Shown: piece by piece, positions 61,942 to 64,000 of the stretch | Position numbering within the stretch: the first letter of the stretch is position 1 | Layout of the letters: each line of letters starts with the position of its first letter | Assembly: GCF_002013915.1 (NCBI RefSeq) | Contig: NZ_MBTF01000006.1 | Location: forward strand, 1-64,000 | DNA length: 64,000 nt | Reading direction: 5' to 3' | DNA from: Mucilaginibacter pedocola | GTDB taxonomy: Bacteria; Bacteroidota; Bacteroidia; Sphingobacteriales; Sphingobacteriaceae | Notes under the pieces: model-generated | What the model was told of the DNA's origin: nothing | The model's database searches: none | Seen by the model: only the letters and a program-made list of their open reading frames with translations | Made by a program: the position numbers and the translations under genes

Positions 61942-62164
61942 CCAGCAATTCTTGTATTGGCCGGGCCTTAAGTTTACCGGCTTCTGCAAGCTTCAACTCT
62001 TCAAAACCTTGCTTTACATTTTCCCATACTTCCTTTTGCTCAGAGTTGAGCTGTTCTTCAGGTTTGGTGGCCGGCTCAACTACTTTCACAAAATTGAGCG
62101 ACTGCATCAATTTCATAAAAAAGGGAAATTTCTTTTCGGGAACGCTTATGGTAACCTGTTTCAT
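61931..62164 (-). CDS. Antitoxin partner of the RelE/ParE toxin
   Basis: A 77-residue protein starting MKQVTISVPEKKFPFFMKLM, with a beta strand that resembles ribbon-helix-helix or Phd-like N-termini, then acidic and charged helices (EEQLNSEQKEVWENVKQGFEELK) expected to wrap the toxin. ATG 62164 is chosen; the frame is open for 77 more codons upstream with no protein-like content. It lies ahead of the toxin and probably represses the pair. Confidence 0.8.
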   Translation of the reverse strand: MKQVTISVPEKKFPFFMKLMQSLNFVKVVEPATKPEEQLNSEQKEVWENVKQGFEELKLAEAGKLKARPIQELLDEL

Positions 62165-62236
62165 TTCTGAAGAATTAAAGCCTATTACAAATATAATAAA
62201 CAAATTGCATTGTATAATATTGTACCATTCTGTAAA

Positions 62237-62908
62237 ATGCCACACACTTTCACCCATTCCACCTACCACTCCATTTGCGACGAACTCGGCAAAATGGACG
62301 CGGACTTCGCTACCGTTATTCAAAACCATGGCTACCCACCCATGTGGACGCGGCCGAATACTTTTGAAACTTTGGTGCATATTATCCTGGAGCAACAGGT
62401 GTCGCTGGCATCGGCACTATCGGCATTGAATAAGCTACGCGAACGCATACAGGAAGTGACACCCGCGCGAGTACTGTTACTCACCGATACCGAGCTGCGC
62501 GAATGTTATTTCAGCAGGCAGAAAACCGCTTATGTGCGCTATTTAGCGGAGGCTATTGTTAGCGGACAAATAAACCTCGAAGCGTTTGAACAAATGGAAG
62601 ATGAGGATATCCGCCGCGAGCTTTGCGCCCTTAAAGGCATAGGCAACTGGACGGTGGATGTGTACCTGATGTTCGTACTGCAACACTCGGATATTCTACC
62701 ACTCGGTGACCTTGCCATTGTTAATGCCATTAAACGGTTGAAAGGCTTACCTAAAGAAACCACAAAAGAGGAACTGTTAATTGCAGGCGAGCAATGGAAA
62801 CCTTACCGCACGGTGGCCAGTATGTTATTGTGGCAACATTATTTATCGAGCGCGAAGCCCCCCAGCCCCCTGAAGGGGGAGCCCTTGAAAAACAAGAAGG
62901 CTCGATGA
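62237..62908 (+). CDS. DNA-3-methyladenine glycosylase-like protein (HhH-GPD)
   Basis: A 223-residue base-excision repair glycosylase of the AlkA type. The HhH-GPD region (about residues 100-190) carries CALKGIGNWTVDVYLM with the hairpin and the catalytic Asp in PLGDLAIVNAIKR. FETLVHIILEQQVSLASA is the first helix hallmark. ATG 62237 gives a compact protein; the frame is open nine codons earlier. The last about 17 residues (AKPPSPLKGEPLKNKKAR) are encoded by a repeat and replace a normal end. It is divergent from the toxin-antitoxin pair. Confidence 0.88.
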   Translation: MPHTFTHSTYHSICDELGKMDADFATVIQNHGYPPMWTRPNTFETLVHIILEQQVSLASALSALNKLRERIQEVTPARVLLLTDTELRECYFSRQKTAYVRYLAEAIVSGQINLEAFEQMEDEDIRRELCALKGIGNWTVDVYLMFVLQHSDILPLGDLAIVNAIKRLKGLPKETTKEELLIAGEQWKPYRTVASMLLWQHYLSSAKPPSPLKGEPLKNKKAR

Positions 62909-62961
62909 GTTTTTCACCGAGCCTTCTAAATTCTGCTCCCCCTTCAGGGGGCCGGGGGGCT
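62856..62961. repeat. Inverted repeat, GCCCCCTGAAGGGGG type, at two gene ends
   Basis: Two 27-base arms (62856-62882 and 62935-62961) match with one difference. Each arm is itself partly palindromic around CCCCCTGAAGGGGG. The enclosed 52 bases hold a hairpin AGAAGGCTCG...CGAGCCTTCT (62895-62904 and 62918-62927), which may terminate transcription. The left arm codes for the tail of the glycosylase and the right arm ends in the stop codon of cphA. Confidence 0.85.
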
Positions 62962-64000
62962 AAACGTTAAACGTGCCGTTTCGTTCCTGTTCCATGTAGT
63001 TTTGTACGGTTTCTATTGCGTTATCTACCACATCGCTAAGTGCGGTAATGAATGTTCCCGGTTTGGCCAAGCTCATGGCGTGTTTAATAGCGTCTATTTC
63101 TTTGGTTACAATTTCAAAGCCCTTATCCGGATCCACCGATTTAATACCCTCGATCAAGAGGCTTAAAATATTCTCTTCGGTGCGGCCGCGCAGGTGTTTT
63201 TCCTGGCGGAGGATAATATAGTCGAACATTTCTGCAGCTATTTTGCCCAGCTCTCGGATATCCTCGTCGCGCCTGTCGCCCGTGCCGGCAACAATACCTA
63301 TCTTCAGCGGCGAATCTATGTGGCTCAGGAACTCCTTGATACCATTGTACCCGTCCGGGTTATGCGCAAAATCTATCATGAAGCGGAAATCCTTGAACTC
63401 GAAAATGTTCATCCTGCCTGGTGTTTGCGCCGCCGACGGTATAAAGGTTTCCAGCGATATTTTTATATCCTCAGTTTTAAAGCCCTGTAAAAATGCTGCA
63501 AGGGTAGCCGCCAAAACGTTATCTATCATAAAGGCAACCGTACCGCCAAAGGTTAGCGGAATAAGTATGGTACGCTGTACGCGTATCTTCCAATCCCCTT
63601 TTTGTATAGTGATAAAACCGTTCTCGTGTATACAGGCAATGCCGCCTTTTTTGCAATGCGCTTTTATTACCGGGTTGTTATCTGTGCGGCTAAAGTAGGC
63701 TACGTTGCAATCGGCTTTTTTACCTATGTCCACGCAATGCTTATTATCGGCATTCAGCACCACCCACCCGTCTTTTTTTACCGACCGGGCCACTACGCTT
63801 TTTACACGGGCAAGGTCGTCAAGCGTGTGTATGTCTGATAAGCCGAGGTGGTCTTCCTGTATATTGGTGATCACGCCAATATCGCAGGTGCTAAAACCAA
63901 GGCCCGAACGTAAAATACCACCGCGGGCAGTTTCCAGCACGGCAAATTCTACTGTTGGGTCTTTCAATATAAATTCGCTGCTTACAGGGCCGGTTGTATC
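62960..64000 (-). CDS. cphA: Cyanophycin synthetase, C-terminal part (runs off the window)
   Basis: The visible 346 residues are the Mur-ligase-like half of cyanophycin synthetase, which builds the storage polymer of aspartate and arginine. VEFAVLETARGGILRSGLGF is a family hallmark, TNIQEDHLG and LNADNKHC (nucleotide-site region) follow, and the C-terminal domain has FAHNPDGYNGIKEF and GTGDRRDEDIRELG. The gene continues past the right edge; codons run in frame to base 64000 (DTTGPVSSEFI precedes the segment). Its stop is TAG at 62962-62960 and lies inside the repeat arm. Confidence 0.93.
   Translation of the reverse strand, partial: DTTGPVSSEFILKDPTVEFAVLETARGGILRSGLGFSTCDIGVITNIQEDHLGLSDIHTLDDLARVKSVVARSVKKDGWVVLNADNKHCVDIGKKADCNVAYFSRTDNNPVIKAHCKKGGIACIHENGFITIQKGDWKIRVQRTILIPLTFGGTVAFMIDNVLAATLAAFLQGFKTEDIKISLETFIPSAAQTPGRMNIFEFKDFRFMIDFAHNPDGYNGIKEFLSHIDSPLKIGIVAGTGDRRDEDIRELGKIAAEMFDYIILRQEKHLRGRTEENILSLLIEGIKSVDPDKGFEIVTKEIDAIKHAMSLAKPGTFITALSDVVDNAIETVQNYMEQERNGTFNV

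Noticed and set aside
47885-62164. Defence island built from the PLD gene and the toxin-antitoxin pair
   Set aside because: The two lie more than 12 kb apart among housekeeping genes, and no restriction, nuclease-helicase or other defence partner is next to either.
62165-62395. Extended antitoxin frame
   Set aside because: The upstream codons are antisense to the glycosylase gene start; a compact antitoxin start at 62164 fits the family pattern.

Overview
The window looks like a chromosomal segment of a Bacteroidota bacterium, most likely of the Sphingobacteriaceae (Mucilaginibacter/Pedobacter type). Reasons: a GldN-family gliding/type IX secretion protein, many signal peptides ending in AQ and lipoproteins with ACKK-type lipoboxes, an Omr1-type thiamine receptor with PnuT, DUF2911, DUF5687 and DUF6249 proteins, and promoters fitting the Bacteroidota -7 box TAnnTTTG with no E. 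coli-like -10/-35 pairs. No rRNA, tRNA or CRISPR array was found. The host assignment is inference from gene content.

Layout. 1-1340: an IS110-family transposase with structured non-coding flanks. 1427-5200: an orphan gldN with an extra N-terminal domain, rplS, a sigma factor with a small membrane protein, and trmD. 5300-9624: two paralogous membrane proteins, two VOC proteins and a class C serine hydrolase. 9734-18153: two S9 prolyl peptidases, a coiled-coil membrane protein, a GH10-like lipoprotein-type hydrolase and a DUF1835 protein. 18230-24498: GNAT, AraC regulator with an SDR reductase, ThiE, a PafA-type phosphatase and an SGNH hydrolase. 24614-29093: a TPP-riboswitch operon (TonB receptor, PnuT, flavoprotein of the acyl-CoA dehydrogenase fold). 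29158-34996: acyltransferase, aspS, FKBP, M20 amidohydrolase, lipoprotein. 35442-44514: zinc peptidase, FAD oxidoreductase, ligase-associated Lhr-type helicase, lipoprotein, M16 peptidase. 44755-49582: a translationally coupled symporter cassette, DUF2911, and a PLD-family gene broken by an in-frame stop. 49977-52991: ECF sigma/anti-sigma pair and an arsenic operon (arsR, arsM, an unannotated 56-codon gene, arsC) with two matching palindromic operators. 53040-64000: small proteins, DinB, histidine kinase, gltX, a GNAT/ABC exporter operon, rarA, a RelE-like toxin-antitoxin pair, an AlkA-like glycosylase and the 3' part of cyanophycin synthetase, which runs off the right edge.

The most unusual theme is a set of short-word, often hairpin-forming repeats between genes: GTGAGTGGTTGAATGG, GATGTGCA, AAGTCCGAAAGTC, CCGCAGAGG/CGCAAAGG, GGCTACnnnGTAGCC, and GCCCCCTGAAGGGGG families. 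Most sit in intergenic gaps, but several appear to have entered functional sequence: in frame inside the helicase gene, in the J2-4 junction of the TPP riboswitch aptamer, at the C-terminus of the AlkA-like gene together with the stop codon of cphA, and at the 3' end of the zinc peptidase gene. The second strand of interest is small genes outside normal size cut-offs: the 56-residue membrane protein in the ars operon and the 41-residue membrane protein overlapping the symporter start.
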